Positions 53,970 to 62,219 of a stretch of DNA of 64,000 nucleotides are shown here, piece by piece (the stretch's first letter is position 1; each line of letters opens with the position of its first letter). Source of the DNA: Rhizobiaceae bacterium (GTDB taxonomy: Bacteria > Pseudomonadota > Alphaproteobacteria > Rhizobiales > Rhizobiaceae); the NCBI GenBank assembly GCA_014238155.1, contig JABABQ010000014.1, forward strand, positions 62,001-126,000, in the 5' to 3' direction. Position numbers and translations under genes: made by a program. Below the pieces are notes generated by a model, which had not been told where the DNA came from, ran no database searches, and saw only the letters and a program-made list of their open reading frames with translations.

Positions 53970-55451
53970 CTACCCGGAGGCCACGTTCCGCATCCGCTTC
54001 CAAAGCAGATAGCCAATGACCGGGGTGGCCACCAAAACCATCAATGCGCCAAATCGTTCGGTCAGAAAAAACCCGACAAAGTCACCGCTGGTCATAGCGA
54101 CAGTTTGTCCAAATGCATATTCCAATGGCGGCCCAAGAATGAATCCCATCACCATCGGCATCACGTCGAAACGGGCGTATTTGGCGATAATGCCAAACAG
54201 GCCAAATCCAACCAGCATCAGCAGATCAACGGAATCTGAGCGAAACACAAATGCACCGGCAAAGGCAAACATCATGACCAGCGGGATCAGAATTGAAACC
54301 TTGATCGTTACAAGTCTGGAGAAAAACGGAATGGACAGATAGCCGATCACCACAAACAGTAAATTGGCAAATACCATGGCGATCAATATTGCAAACACCG
54401 TCGCGCCCTGCTCCTCAAAAAGCTGCGGGCCAGGACGCAAGCCCTGAGCCACAAATGCGCCCAGCAGTATCGCTGTCACATTGTCGCCGGGTATCCCCAG
54501 GGTCAGCAGCGGCACCATGGTTGGCCCGTTTACCGCGTTGTTTGCAGCTTCTGCAGCAGCAACCCCTTCCAGTTCACCTTCCCCGAATGTTTCGGGATGG
54601 GGGGAAGCATTTTTTGCCGCCGAATATCCCATCATTGCAGCGACGACCTGCCCCAGTCCCGGCACGATGCCGATGGAGGTTCCGATGACTGTCGATCTGC
54701 AGATTGTTTTAAAGCAACGTTTGAATTCCAGCCGCGACAACCGCTCCCCCATCAAGGTCGACAATTGCCGCGCCTTTTCATTGCGCATGACAACGGCCGC
54801 CAATTCCGGAATGGCGAATACTCCGATCAACATTGGCAGCAGCGGAATACCCGACTTTAAGTCAAACAAACCAAATGTGAATCGCTCAACGCCTCCCAAT
54901 GGATCGGTGCCGACAAATGACAGCCATAATCCCAGCATCATCATGACGAGGCTTTTCAACGGACTGGAGCCCGACGTGGCAGCTATGATCACCAGACTCA
55001 TGAGCAATACTGCAAACAGTTCTGGTGGGCCGAACAGCATCACCAGAAAGGCAATCGGGAAAATCATCAAAATTGTGAAAATGTCGCTGGCGGTATCACC
55101 CAACACCGAGGAAAACAAAGCCATATCAAGAGCTTTGCGAGACTTGCCCTGTTGCGTCAGTTTGTAACCGTCACGTGACGTCGCAACAGCCGCGCCCGTG
55201 CCGGGCATTGAAATCAGGATAGCCGGAATGCTGCCACCAAATATTCCGCCTTTGTAGATACCCAGCAGAAACGGAATGCCGACAATTGGGTCGAGAAAGA
55301 ACGAGACCGGCAGCAAGATGGCCATCGCCATAAGTGTCGTAAAGCCCGGCAAAGCTCCGACCAGCATTCCCCCGAACAGCCCCAGGCTCATCAACACAAA
55401 TGTGTCGACGCGCAACGCCATCGCAAAACCCTGATAGAACTGATCAATCAC
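53970..55451 (-). CDS. TTT transporter large membrane subunit (TctA-like)
   Basis: A 493-residue TctA permease. Repeats: GALPGFTTLMAMAILLPV near residue 32 and GIVPGLGQVVAAMMGYS near residue 259; AAEAANNAVNGPTMVPLLTLGIPGD is also conserved. Start codon is GTG. It forms the channel with the small subunit encoded 35 bases upstream. Confidence 0.92.
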   Translation of the reverse strand: MIDQFYQGFAMALRVDTFVLMSLGLFGGMLVGALPGFTTLMAMAILLPVSFFLDPIVGIPFLLGIYKGGIFGGSIPAILISMPGTGAAVATSRDGYKLTQQGKSRKALDMALFSSVLGDTASDIFTILMIFPIAFLVMLFGPPELFAVLLMSLVIIAATSGSSPLKSLVMMMLGLWLSFVGTDPLGGVERFTFGLFDLKSGIPLLPMLIGVFAIPELAAVVMRNEKARQLSTLMGERLSRLEFKRCFKTICRSTVIGTSIGIVPGLGQVVAAMMGYSAAKNASPHPETFGEGELEGVAAAEAANNAVNGPTMVPLLTLGIPGDNVTAILLGAFVAQGLRPGPQLFEEQGATVFAILIAMVFANLLFVVIGYLSIPFFSRLVTIKVSILIPLVMMFAFAGAFVFRSDSVDLLMLVGFGLFGIIAKYARFDVMPMVMGFILGPPLEYAFGQTVAMTSGDFVGFFLTERFGALMVLVATPVIGYLLWKRMRNVASG

Positions 55452-55486
55452 AGCGGGGTCCGATCACATCATGGGATGGCTTCACT

Positions 55487-56011
55487 TCACTCTCCTAACA
55501 AGCGTGCATAAATGATTTCGATGGTGTTGAGTTCGGGCAAAGACACTGCAAGAAGCCGGGTGGCAGCAAGATAAAGAGCGACCGGTCCAAGACCAGCAAC
55601 GCAAAAAATCTGCAGCACCGATCTGGTGCCCATCAACAGGGACATTGCCACCATCGCGATGGCTGAAGAAATGAGAAATCCAAACGGCGTCATCGTCAGC
55701 GCATAACCGATCATGATCGCAAAAAAGACCATGCCGCGCTGCCACTCGCTTTGTGCCAAACTTTCGCCGCCGCTGGCTGTTTCAGCACCACCTGCGCGCA
55801 TGACTAACAGCAAAATAGCGCACATGACTGCCAATGCAGCGATGATAATCATCGGGAAAAGGCTTGGCGCGATTGCCGTCAGGGACCGGCCGAACAAGAG
55901 TTTTGGTGGTTCAACAAGCGACCCGAGAAAGACCAGAGCCAGAGCCGAGACAATCAATAATACAACAACGGTAAGCATTTCAGGGGTCGCACGTCTTGAA
56001 TTTCCCGTCAT
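55487..56011 (-). CDS. TTT transporter small membrane subunit (TctB-like)
   Basis: A 174-residue protein with four or five predicted helices (about residues 12-30, 45-65, 92-130 and 134-155), TctB by topology and position. The ATG overlaps the stop of the TRAP-type binding-protein gene upstream (ATGA), so the two are co-translated. Confidence 0.82.
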   Translation of the reverse strand: MTGNSRRATPEMLTVVVLLIVSALALVFLGSLVEPPKLLFGRSLTAIAPSLFPMIIIAALAVMCAILLLVMRAGGAETASGGESLAQSEWQRGMVFFAIMIGYALTMTPFGFLISSAIAMVAMSLLMGTRSVLQIFCVAGLGPVALYLAATRLLAVSLPELNTIEIIYARLLGE

Positions 56012-56946
56012 GACGACACCCTTTCCAGATCGGCTTCAAACAGATCGATCAGGTCCTGACTGAACCGACCGCGGGTGGTGTCAACTTCATGTCTTGTTGC
56101 CTCAATCAGGCTTGCCCTTTCGGCATTTGAAAGATGAATCAGGGTCACACCTTCATCCTTCATCGCTGCAGAGCAGATATCATCGTCCTCTTCAGCAAAA
56201 CGTCGCTGAGCCTGCGTCGCTTCCTGCAGCGCAGAGGTAACGGCGGTCCACGCGTCATCTGACCAGCCATCAACCGCTGTTTGATTAAACAGAACCGGCG
56301 CCACCCCCAGCAGATGCCCTGTCAGGGTGACAGTTCGATGCGTATTGTGCAGGCCGAAATTGTAAATATTGGTCAACGGATTTTCCTGCGCATCCACCTT
56401 GCCTTGAGCGACGGCATCCGGCAGATCCCGCACATCAATTGCAACGGGCAGAAAACCCAAAGCCTTGAAAACTCTTTGATGATCGTCGCTGGCCAAGGTT
56501 CTGATCTTCATTCCTTCACAGTCTGCAGGAGATCGAAACGCCGTTGCTGCAGAACTAATATGGCGCAATCCGTTGTCCCAATATCCCATGACCTGGAACC
56601 CGGTCGCTGCCTTCACTTCTGCCGCCAGGCGCGTTCCCAAAGAACCGTCCAGCACGGCGTAGGCGCGGCGACGATCGGGCACGGCAAAATGTTGATCAAA
56701 CAACGCCAACTGAGGAACCCGGCTGGCAAGGTAACTGGATGAAAAATAGCAACCGTCAAGCTCGCCACTTTCGGTGGCCGACAATAGATCCGACGCCTTA
56801 CGCCCGCTTTCAACGATATTTTGGATGAAATCGACCTCGATTTTCCCCCCGGAAATCCGCGAAATCGCGTCGCAAAATACGCGAGCGCCGCGGGTATGAA
56901 CCGATTTATCGCCCTGGTAGCCACCAAACCTGATCTTCAAACCCAT
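56008..56946 (-). CDS. TRAP-type solute-binding protein (DctP family) without signal peptide
   Basis: A 312-residue DctP-family protein: KIRFGGYQGDKSVHTRGA at the start, GGKIEVDFIQN, DGCYFSSSYLASRVPQLA, the ligand-clamp region with Arg in GMKIRTLAS and VDAQENPLTNIYNFGLH. No signal peptide is visible; the mature-like strand starts at residue 3. No TRAP permease adjoins it; instead it is fused by overlap to the TTT genes downstream. Its ATG shares a base with the stop of a 17-codon upstream frame (56946-56999). It may be a cytoplasmic ligand-binding protein, or use a leader in an unusual way. Confidence 0.78.
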   Translation of the reverse strand: MGLKIRFGGYQGDKSVHTRGARVFCDAISRISGGKIEVDFIQNIVESGRKASDLLSATESGELDGCYFSSSYLASRVPQLALFDQHFAVPDRRRAYAVLDGSLGTRLAAEVKAATGFQVMGYWDNGLRHISSAATAFRSPADCEGMKIRTLASDDHQRVFKALGFLPVAIDVRDLPDAVAQGKVDAQENPLTNIYNFGLHNTHRTVTLTGHLLGVAPVLFNQTAVDGWSDDAWTAVTSALQEATQAQRRFAEEDDDICSAAMKDEGVTLIHLSNAERASLIEATRHEVDTTRGRFSQDLIDLFEADLERVSS

Positions 56947-56999
56947 CAAGCCCGCTCCCGCAACCGATCAGCAACCATGCGAGGTATCCCGCTTGCCAT
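56946..56999 (-). CDS. Possible leader peptide (17 residues) coupled to the TRAP-type gene
   Basis: A 17-residue frame (MASGIPRMVADRLRERA) begins at ATG 56999 with GGGAG six bases upstream and ends in TGATG, so its stop overlaps the next start by one base. Such an arrangement allows translational coupling. It could also be the leftover N-terminus of a longer gene. The peptide has no hydrophobic stretch, so it is not a signal peptide. Confidence 0.45.
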   Translation of the reverse strand: MASGIPRMVADRLRERA

Positions 57000-57039
57000 T
57001 TTCTACTCCCAAGGACGCTCCAAAACACGTTGCGATCCA

Positions 57040-57053
57040 ATTGGTTGACCTTT
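57040..57053. promoter_or_regulatory. Degenerate operator ATTGGTTGACCTTT (FadR/UxuR-type GntR site)
   Basis: The left arm is perfect (ATTGGT) and the centre plus ACC of the right arm match; the last three bases do not. It lies 41 bases before the start of the possible leader frame and 94 before the TRAP-type gene, so it is well placed for control of the minus-strand TTT operon. Confidence 0.5.
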
Positions 57054-57167
57054 CGAAAACTTCAACCGGATACTCAAACCATTCAACAGAAAAACTTGGC
57101 AAAATGCAATATATAAAAGGCAAAAATGCATCAAAAACCCGATGATTCTACCACAAATTTTCGCTCG

Positions 57168-57181
57168 ATTGGTGGACCATT
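57168..57181. promoter_or_regulatory. Operator palindrome ATTGGTGGACCATT (FadR/UxuR-type GntR site)
   Basis: One mismatch to ATTGGT-NN-ACCAAT. It is 128 bases upstream of the degenerate copy at 57040 and 19 bases past the end of the LysR gene, in the promoter region of the TRAP-SBP/TTT operon. Two spaced copies would allow looping. Confidence 0.65.
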
Positions 57182-57199
57182 CGTTTTTAAGAACAGCTT

Positions 57200-58132
57200 T
57201 CAATCAAGCCGGTTGAAATGCACCCTGCAAATCTCACAAGCGCGGCGAATTTCGTCACTCAATTGCTCGGTAAACAACCTGACGGCGGCAGATTCTGCCT
57301 GGATTGCAGGCTCAATCAACAAATAGTCCACCGTCATTTTGGGTTGAACAATGGGGTAGAGATGCATGTTGGGATCTTCCAGGTCCGGCACGCACAGACA
57401 GCCGGGAAGAATCGAACAAAAATTTCCCTGCTTGATGATGTCGAGAGTCGTCATCATGGAATCCATTTCCAGGATTGTATGACCGACCTGCGAAACGCTT
57501 TTCAGCACCTGATCAATCTTGGCCCGCCGCGCATTTCCTTGCCCGGGCAAAATCAAATTCAGAGCATCAATTTTTGCCAGATCAACACTCTTATCGACCC
57601 CCTGCAAGGGGCGGCGACTTGCCAGAATCTCCAGATCAGTATCCAGAAAGGTTGAGCGAAGACCATCGTGAACTGAACCGTCTGGCACCACGGCAATGTC
57701 CAGTTCACCCGCCAGCACCATCTGGGTGAGCATGGCGCTGTATCCTTCGGTGACGGTTACAACCACCAGCGGATTTGCCTGGGTATATTTGGCCATGACC
57801 GGCGCCAGTATCGACCGTGCAAAAGTTGGCATAATGCCAATCCGAACCTTGCCGGTCAGAACATTTTCATCCGGGGCAACGTCTTCGCTGAGCCGGCTGA
57901 CTTCGCGAAGAATATTGACCGCTCGATTATAAATCAATTCGCCCGCTCTGGTGGGGACGACACCTGTCGAGACCCTGTCAAACAAAGCCACACCAAGCCG
58001 GTTTTCCAGGTCGCGCAATTGAACACTCACCCCGGATTGGGTGGCATGAACCTTTCGCGCCGCCGCCGAAATCGAACGCTCCTCGTAGACGGCAACAAAA
58101 AACTTCAGATTGTTGAGCTTGACAGAATTCAT
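57200..58132 (-). CDS. LysR-family transcriptional regulator
   Basis: A 310-residue LysR-type regulator. N-terminal helix-turn-helix: FVAVYEERSISAAARKVHA and TQSGVSVQLRDLENRLG (residues 12-47); the C-terminal half is the inducer-binding domain (IGIMPTFARSILAPVM onward). The ATG overlaps the stop of the AEC permease gene (ATGA), so it is the last gene of the minus-strand operon 61487-57200 and is expressed with it. It may control that operon or the flanking TTT operon. Confidence 0.9.
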   Translation of the reverse strand: MNSVKLNNLKFFVAVYEERSISAAARKVHATQSGVSVQLRDLENRLGVALFDRVSTGVVPTRAGELIYNRAVNILREVSRLSEDVAPDENVLTGKVRIGIMPTFARSILAPVMAKYTQANPLVVVTVTEGYSAMLTQMVLAGELDIAVVPDGSVHDGLRSTFLDTDLEILASRRPLQGVDKSVDLAKIDALNLILPGQGNARRAKIDQVLKSVSQVGHTILEMDSMMTTLDIIKQGNFCSILPGCLCVPDLEDPNMHLYPIVQPKMTVDYLLIEPAIQAESAAVRLFTEQLSDEIRRACEICRVHFNRLD

Positions 58133-59049
58133 TGGACCGCCACCATAGACAATGCTGCATTTGCTGCAACGCTATCCCCGCTTAGCTGAAGTGCAGCCCA
58201 GACCAGGGCCGGCAGACAGAGAAAGGTCAAAATGGTTGAAACCACCACGGCTCCAGCTACCCTGTTTGGATCTTGCTGATATCTTTCAGCATAGACATAG
58301 GTGACGATCGCTGACGGCATGGTGGCCATGATGAACACTACTCCGGCGGCCATGCCGGTAAGATTCAGTAAATAAATAACGATAAATGCGGTGATGATTC
58401 CAATGGTCAATCGCGCCACTGCCAGCACCAGAGCAGGCAGCAGATCCGTTACCTTCAACGTCGCCAGTGACGTACCCAGCAGAATCAACATTGCCGGGAT
58501 CATCATATCTCCCAACATACCGGTGGTGATCACCACAACCGGCGGAACCTGAATGTCGGTCATCAGAACCAACAACACCAGCACCACTGAATAGAGCAGC
58601 GGTTGCCTCACCAACTCTCTTATGCGCACAGAACCGGCAGCAATTGAAAGCCCGATACTGTGCTGAACCAGTGCAATAACAATAAAATAAGCAACCCCCA
58701 TTTGTGTTCCCATTGCACCAAAAGTCAGCACCACCAGAGGCAGGCCCAGATTACCCGAATTGGGGAACATCAGACTGGGCAGAAAACTTTGCGCAGAACT
58801 GCCGATAAGTTTCAGCCCCACCCAGGCAATCAAGCCGGCGATGGCAAGTGATAAAACAGCTGCAAACGATAATTGGGAGACCATTGCACCATCAACCGTT
58901 GATGAAACATTGGCGTGAAACACCAGCGCCGGTGTGGCGACCAGGATGACCAGATTGCTCAGCGTTCTGGATTGCAGGCCGATCGACATTCTGCCCAAAA
59001 TAAACCCGATAAAGGTTATCAGCATGATTGGAACCAGAATGTTGAACAT
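58129..59049 (-). CDS. AEC-family permease
   Basis: An auxin-efflux-carrier-family permease of about 306 residues, ten helices in two inverted repeats. NSGNLGLPLVVLTFGAMG is the conserved discontinuous-helix motif of the first half and the MPSAIVTYVYAERYQQD ending of the second half is typical. Bacterial members carry malonate, malate or other organic acids. The start is unsure: ATG 59049, or TTG 59055 which has GGAGG seven bases upstream; a longer frame reaches 59103 and would overlap the OsmC gene. Confidence 0.85.
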   Translation of the reverse strand: MFNILVPIMLITFIGFILGRMSIGLQSRTLSNLVILVATPALVFHANVSSTVDGAMVSQLSFAAVLSLAIAGLIAWVGLKLIGSSAQSFLPSLMFPNSGNLGLPLVVLTFGAMGTQMGVAYFIVIALVQHSIGLSIAAGSVRIRELVRQPLLYSVVLVLLVLMTDIQVPPVVVITTGMLGDMMIPAMLILLGTSLATLKVTDLLPALVLAVARLTIGIITAFIVIYLLNLTGMAAGVVFIMATMPSAIVTYVYAERYQQDPNRVAGAVVVSTILTFLCLPALVWAALQLSGDSVAANAALSMVAVQ

Positions 59050-59080
59050 GGCGATCAATGCCGAGCCTCCAAAGACACAA

Positions 59081-59560
59081 TCAGCGACCAGACAAGGTCT
59101 CACCGTTCAGGGTCCAGCGCTCAATCACATTGGTTCCCGATTCCTGCAACATTTTGGAAACCGCACAATGGTCACGCAGTTTTTCAACAACCTGCATGAC
59201 CCCTTCGCGCGGTCCTTCATAGGTGGCATCTATCACCAGCGTAACTTCTGGAAAAGGAACATCGATGGGATTGATCAATCTGGTGCCGTGGCTGTCCATG
59301 GTGACCTGGATGTCTATATCCATCGAGGTGAACTCAACGCCATTTGCGACGGCCAGTTTGTTTGAAATGACGTGGGTACATCCGAGCAGGCCCATGAATA
59401 CATATTCGACAGGCATTGGGCCCTCATCGGTCCCGCCGCGCAGAAGTGGCTCATCAATGATGGCGCTTTTGCCGCGCGCGGTTGCAACCGATTGGGTCGA
59501 GGATTTTTGCCCCCCGGTGATGTTGAATTTCCAGATCGGCTTTTCTTTTATGACTACCAC
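59081..59560 (-). CDS. OsmC/Ohr-family protein
   Basis: A 159-residue OsmC-type protein with the two redox cysteines at Cys61 (MGLLGCTHV) and Cys132 (RDHCAVSKML). OsmC proteins reduce organic peroxides, but many in catabolic operons have other or unknown roles. Start GTG with GAGGA eight bases upstream. It lies between the hydrolase and AEC permease genes; a peroxide- or thiol-linked role alongside the luciferase-like monooxygenase is possible. Confidence 0.85.
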   Translation of the reverse strand: MVVIKEKPIWKFNITGGQKSSTQSVATARGKSAIIDEPLLRGGTDEGPMPVEYVFMGLLGCTHVISNKLAVANGVEFTSMDIDIQVTMDSHGTRLINPIDVPFPEVTLVIDATYEGPREGVMQVVEKLRDHCAVSKMLQESGTNVIERWTLNGETLSGR

Positions 59561-59583
59561 GAAAGGTCCTCGCTTGCATTTGG

Positions 59584-60396
59584 TCAGAGTGAGAGAAAGT
59601 TCCTGATTGCTGAATTAAAGGCATCAGGTTGCTCGATATTTGACAGGTGAGCGGCGTTTGGCAGAATTTTCAAACACGCCTGGGGTGTTCGGTCAGCCAT
59701 GTCCTGCATTACCGCAACCGGTGCAGCCATATCCGCCTCGCCAACAATATAGAGGGTTTTGCACTGCAGCGATGGAAGGCCTTCCAGCATGTCCAGATTT
59801 TGCAATGCACGGGCTGCACCTTCATAGCCGACAGTTGAAGTCGCGTTGAACATTGAGCGCACCGTGGCCAAGGTATCGGCGTTTTTGGTCGCCGCCATGA
59901 AGTCAGGCGTAAACCAGCGCTCAAGAGTTGGCTCGACCAAGCCGGCAATTCCACGCTGATTAAGTTTTGCGATATTGTCTTCCCACATCCCCCTGTAGGC
60001 ATCTGGCGCAGAAGCGCGAGCGTCACAACATACCAAACGACCTACCCGTTCCGGTGCGCACATGGCGAACGCCAAACCGGTCATTCCGCCAAGTGAAATA
60101 CCAATGAAATCCGCCCGCTCAATTTGCAAATGCTCAAAAAGCGCATGAACATCTTCTGTCAGGTGACCAAAATTGTAAGGTGCCGAGCCTGCCTGACTGT
60201 CACCATGACCGCGGGTATCATATCGCACCACGCGGTACTTGCTGGTGAGGTCACGGATCTGCGGATCCCAGATCCGCCGGTCGGTCGCCAATGAGTTTGA
60301 CATCATCAGCCACGGCGCACCTTGCGGGCCGTCAATCTGATAAGCGATCATGGTACCACCGCTGCCTGGTACCTGTCCGGCAATGGAAGCGCTCAC
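59584..60396 (-). CDS. Alpha/beta hydrolase (3-oxoadipate enol-lactonase-like)
   Basis: A 270-residue alpha/beta hydrolase. Nucleophile Ser101 in GISLGG; acid Asp in YIVGEADMAAP; base His in LPNAAHLSNIEQP. The TRGHGDS and HLTEDVHALFEHL segments resemble PcaD-type enol-lactonases, although closeness to PcaD does not prove that function. Its ATG overlaps the stop of the luciferase-like monooxygenase gene (ATGA), so it may act on the oxygenation product, e.g. hydrolysing a lactone or ester. Confidence 0.85.
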   Translation of the reverse strand: MSASIAGQVPGSGGTMIAYQIDGPQGAPWLMMSNSLATDRRIWDPQIRDLTSKYRVVRYDTRGHGDSQAGSAPYNFGHLTEDVHALFEHLQIERADFIGISLGGMTGLAFAMCAPERVGRLVCCDARASAPDAYRGMWEDNIAKLNQRGIAGLVEPTLERWFTPDFMAATKNADTLATVRSMFNATSTVGYEGAARALQNLDMLEGLPSLQCKTLYIVGEADMAAPVAVMQDMADRTPQACLKILPNAAHLSNIEQPDAFNSAIRNFLSL

Positions 60397-61487
60397 TCAG
60401 CGGATCCAATGGCCGCGTTAAGTTTGGGCATTACCTGTTCAGCCATCAAGATCATAGACTCGCGACCCAGATCGTAATCGGTCCAGTCATGACCGGCATA
60501 GACCAGGTTTCCAAAGGCGCCTGTGGTTTCACGGAATTCAAGCACCTGATCAGCCACGCTGGATGGATCGCCATGAATGACCAGCCGGTCCAGCACGTAA
60601 TCGAGAGTGACGTCTTCATCAGGCATTTCCTGATCTTCCTTAAACAGGTTCAACCTGCCACCCTTCGCCAGTTTGGTCAGCAAACTGTGATAGTACAGGA
60701 CGTAGGGGCTTCCGGGGTCGCGGGCATAGCGTTTTGCGGTTGCCTGATCTTTGGCAACACAGATATTTTTTGCCACCCGCCAGTTATCGGGATCAGCCGG
60801 TCGGCCACCCTGTTTACATCCTTCAACATAATTTGGCCAATGGGTCGCGACCCATTTGGGCAACAGGAAGTTGGCAGATATCGGCTCCCAACCGCGGGCC
60901 GCCATCGCTGTTACACCCTTGGAAAAAGGCGCGACAACCGTTCCCACAATCAATGGATGCGGTTCCTGATAGGGGCGCATGATGATGCCCTGGCCAATTT
61001 CAGTCATCATCGTGTTGCGGGTGGTGACTTTATAAAATTCACCTTCCAGATCATAAGGCGCATCGCCTTCCCATATTTTGAGCACCATATTGATGCATTC
61101 AACAAACATGGCATTGCGATCACGATCCAGATTCCCGAACACTTCTGCATCAGACATCAGGCCGCCGGGGGATATGCCAAAATTGAAGCGCCCTTCAAGC
61201 ATATGATCCAACATCGCGACTTCTGCGGCAACTCGTGCCGGATGGGAATTCGGCAGGTTGACCGTCCCTGTACCCAAAACGATGTTTTTTGTTTCGTAGG
61301 CCAAGCTGGCCAAAAACGCGACGGTCGAGGTGATGATCTCGGCCTGATCGGTTGTGTGTTCGCCGCAATAGGCTTCTGCATAACCCAGTTGATCGGCAAG
61401 AATGAACGCCTCCCGGTCTTCGCGTATGCTTTGCGAAAAGGGTTTCCCCAACGGATGAATCGGCATGGTGAAAAATGAGAGCTTCAC
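60393..61487 (-). CDS. Luciferase-like flavin-dependent monooxygenase
   Basis: A 364-residue LLM-class (bacterial luciferase-like) protein, which uses reduced FMN and oxygen to insert an oxygen atom. Family marks: FFTMPIHPLGKPF at the start, AYCGEHTTDQAEI, RVAAEVAMLDHMLEGRFNFGISPGG, and MRPYQEPHPLIVG. A gene for a flavin reductase, the usual partner, starts 220 bases away on the other strand. It begins a five-gene operon (monooxygenase, hydrolase, OsmC, AEC permease, LysR). Start GTG with AGGAAA upstream. The substrate is unknown; ester-forming (Baeyer-Villiger) or ring-opening action would fit the following hydrolase. Confidence 0.88.
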   Translation of the reverse strand: MKLSFFTMPIHPLGKPFSQSIREDREAFILADQLGYAEAYCGEHTTDQAEIITSTVAFLASLAYETKNIVLGTGTVNLPNSHPARVAAEVAMLDHMLEGRFNFGISPGGLMSDAEVFGNLDRDRNAMFVECINMVLKIWEGDAPYDLEGEFYKVTTRNTMMTEIGQGIIMRPYQEPHPLIVGTVVAPFSKGVTAMAARGWEPISANFLLPKWVATHWPNYVEGCKQGGRPADPDNWRVAKNICVAKDQATAKRYARDPGSPYVLYYHSLLTKLAKGGRLNLFKEDQEMPDEDVTLDYVLDRLVIHGDPSSVADQVLEFRETTGAFGNLVYAGHDWTDYDLGRESMILMAEQVMPKLNAAIGSAE

Positions 61488-61706
61488 GAAGTTTCCTGAA
61501 TTCAGTTACGCAAACATCACTTATGGGACGGCTATATCCAGTATGAATAATGATATTTACTAATACAGTCCATCGTATTTACTTTTACCTACTGAGCCGA
61601 CAGCCTATCATAAAAAACGATTGCCGCCATAAGAATACATAAGTTGTGGATGTGGCGACCAATGCATAAGGTCCGGGTTTATGTTTCGCCATGAGGATTT
61701 TTGCAT

Positions 61707-62219
61707 ATGAACGCTCATTCAGTACCTTTGGCCGAACCACCCGTTGATGCCCGGGCTTTGAGAGACGTTCTGGGACATTTTGCGACCGGCGTGACCGTGA
61801 TCACGACGATTGGTGACAACAATTCCGCGGTTGGTCTGACCGCCAATTCCTTCTCATCGGTGTCGCTGGACCCGCCCCTGGTCGCGTGGAGCCTGAGTTT
61901 GAACGCTCCCAGTCTTTCTGCCTTTCGCCAACATCCGGCCTTCGCAATCAACATATTGTGCGACCAGTCCAAGGAACTGGCTCTGAAATTTGCCCGATCA
62001 GCTCCTGACAAATTTGCCGATGTCGATTGGCACGCCGGCGTCGAGGGCGTCCCGGTGCTTCAGGCGGCAGCCGCAACAATAGAATGTCAAACAGAGACAC
62101 GCATTCCCACCGGCGATCACGAAATTTATCTCGGGCGCGTGATCAACTTCAAACAGACCGGCAAGCGACCGCTGGTATTTCACAAGGGCGAGTTCACCTC
62201 TTTGGGAGGATCGATTTAA
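61707..62219 (+). CDS. Flavin reductase
   Basis: A 170-residue flavin reductase (FMN/FAD) of the HpaC/NTA-monooxygenase component B type. DVLGHFATGVTVITTIG and VGLTANSFSSVSLDPPLVAWSL form the flavin site; the C-terminal HKGEFTSLGG is also typical. It supplies reduced flavin, most likely to the divergent luciferase-like monooxygenase. ATG 61707 has GAGGA nine bases upstream. Its stop overlaps the ATG of the next gene by one base. Confidence 0.9.
   Translation: MNAHSVPLAEPPVDARALRDVLGHFATGVTVITTIGDNNSAVGLTANSFSSVSLDPPLVAWSLSLNAPSLSAFRQHPAFAINILCDQSKELALKFARSAPDKFADVDWHAGVEGVPVLQAAAATIECQTETRIPTGDHEIYLGRVINFKQTGKRPLVFHKGEFTSLGGSI

Noticed and set aside
60291-61478. 395-codon open frame on the plus strand across the luciferase-like monooxygenase gene
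   Set aside because: It is the antisense of a well-supported minus-strand gene, and its translation is rich in His, Arg and Cys without family motifs; a product of codon bias.
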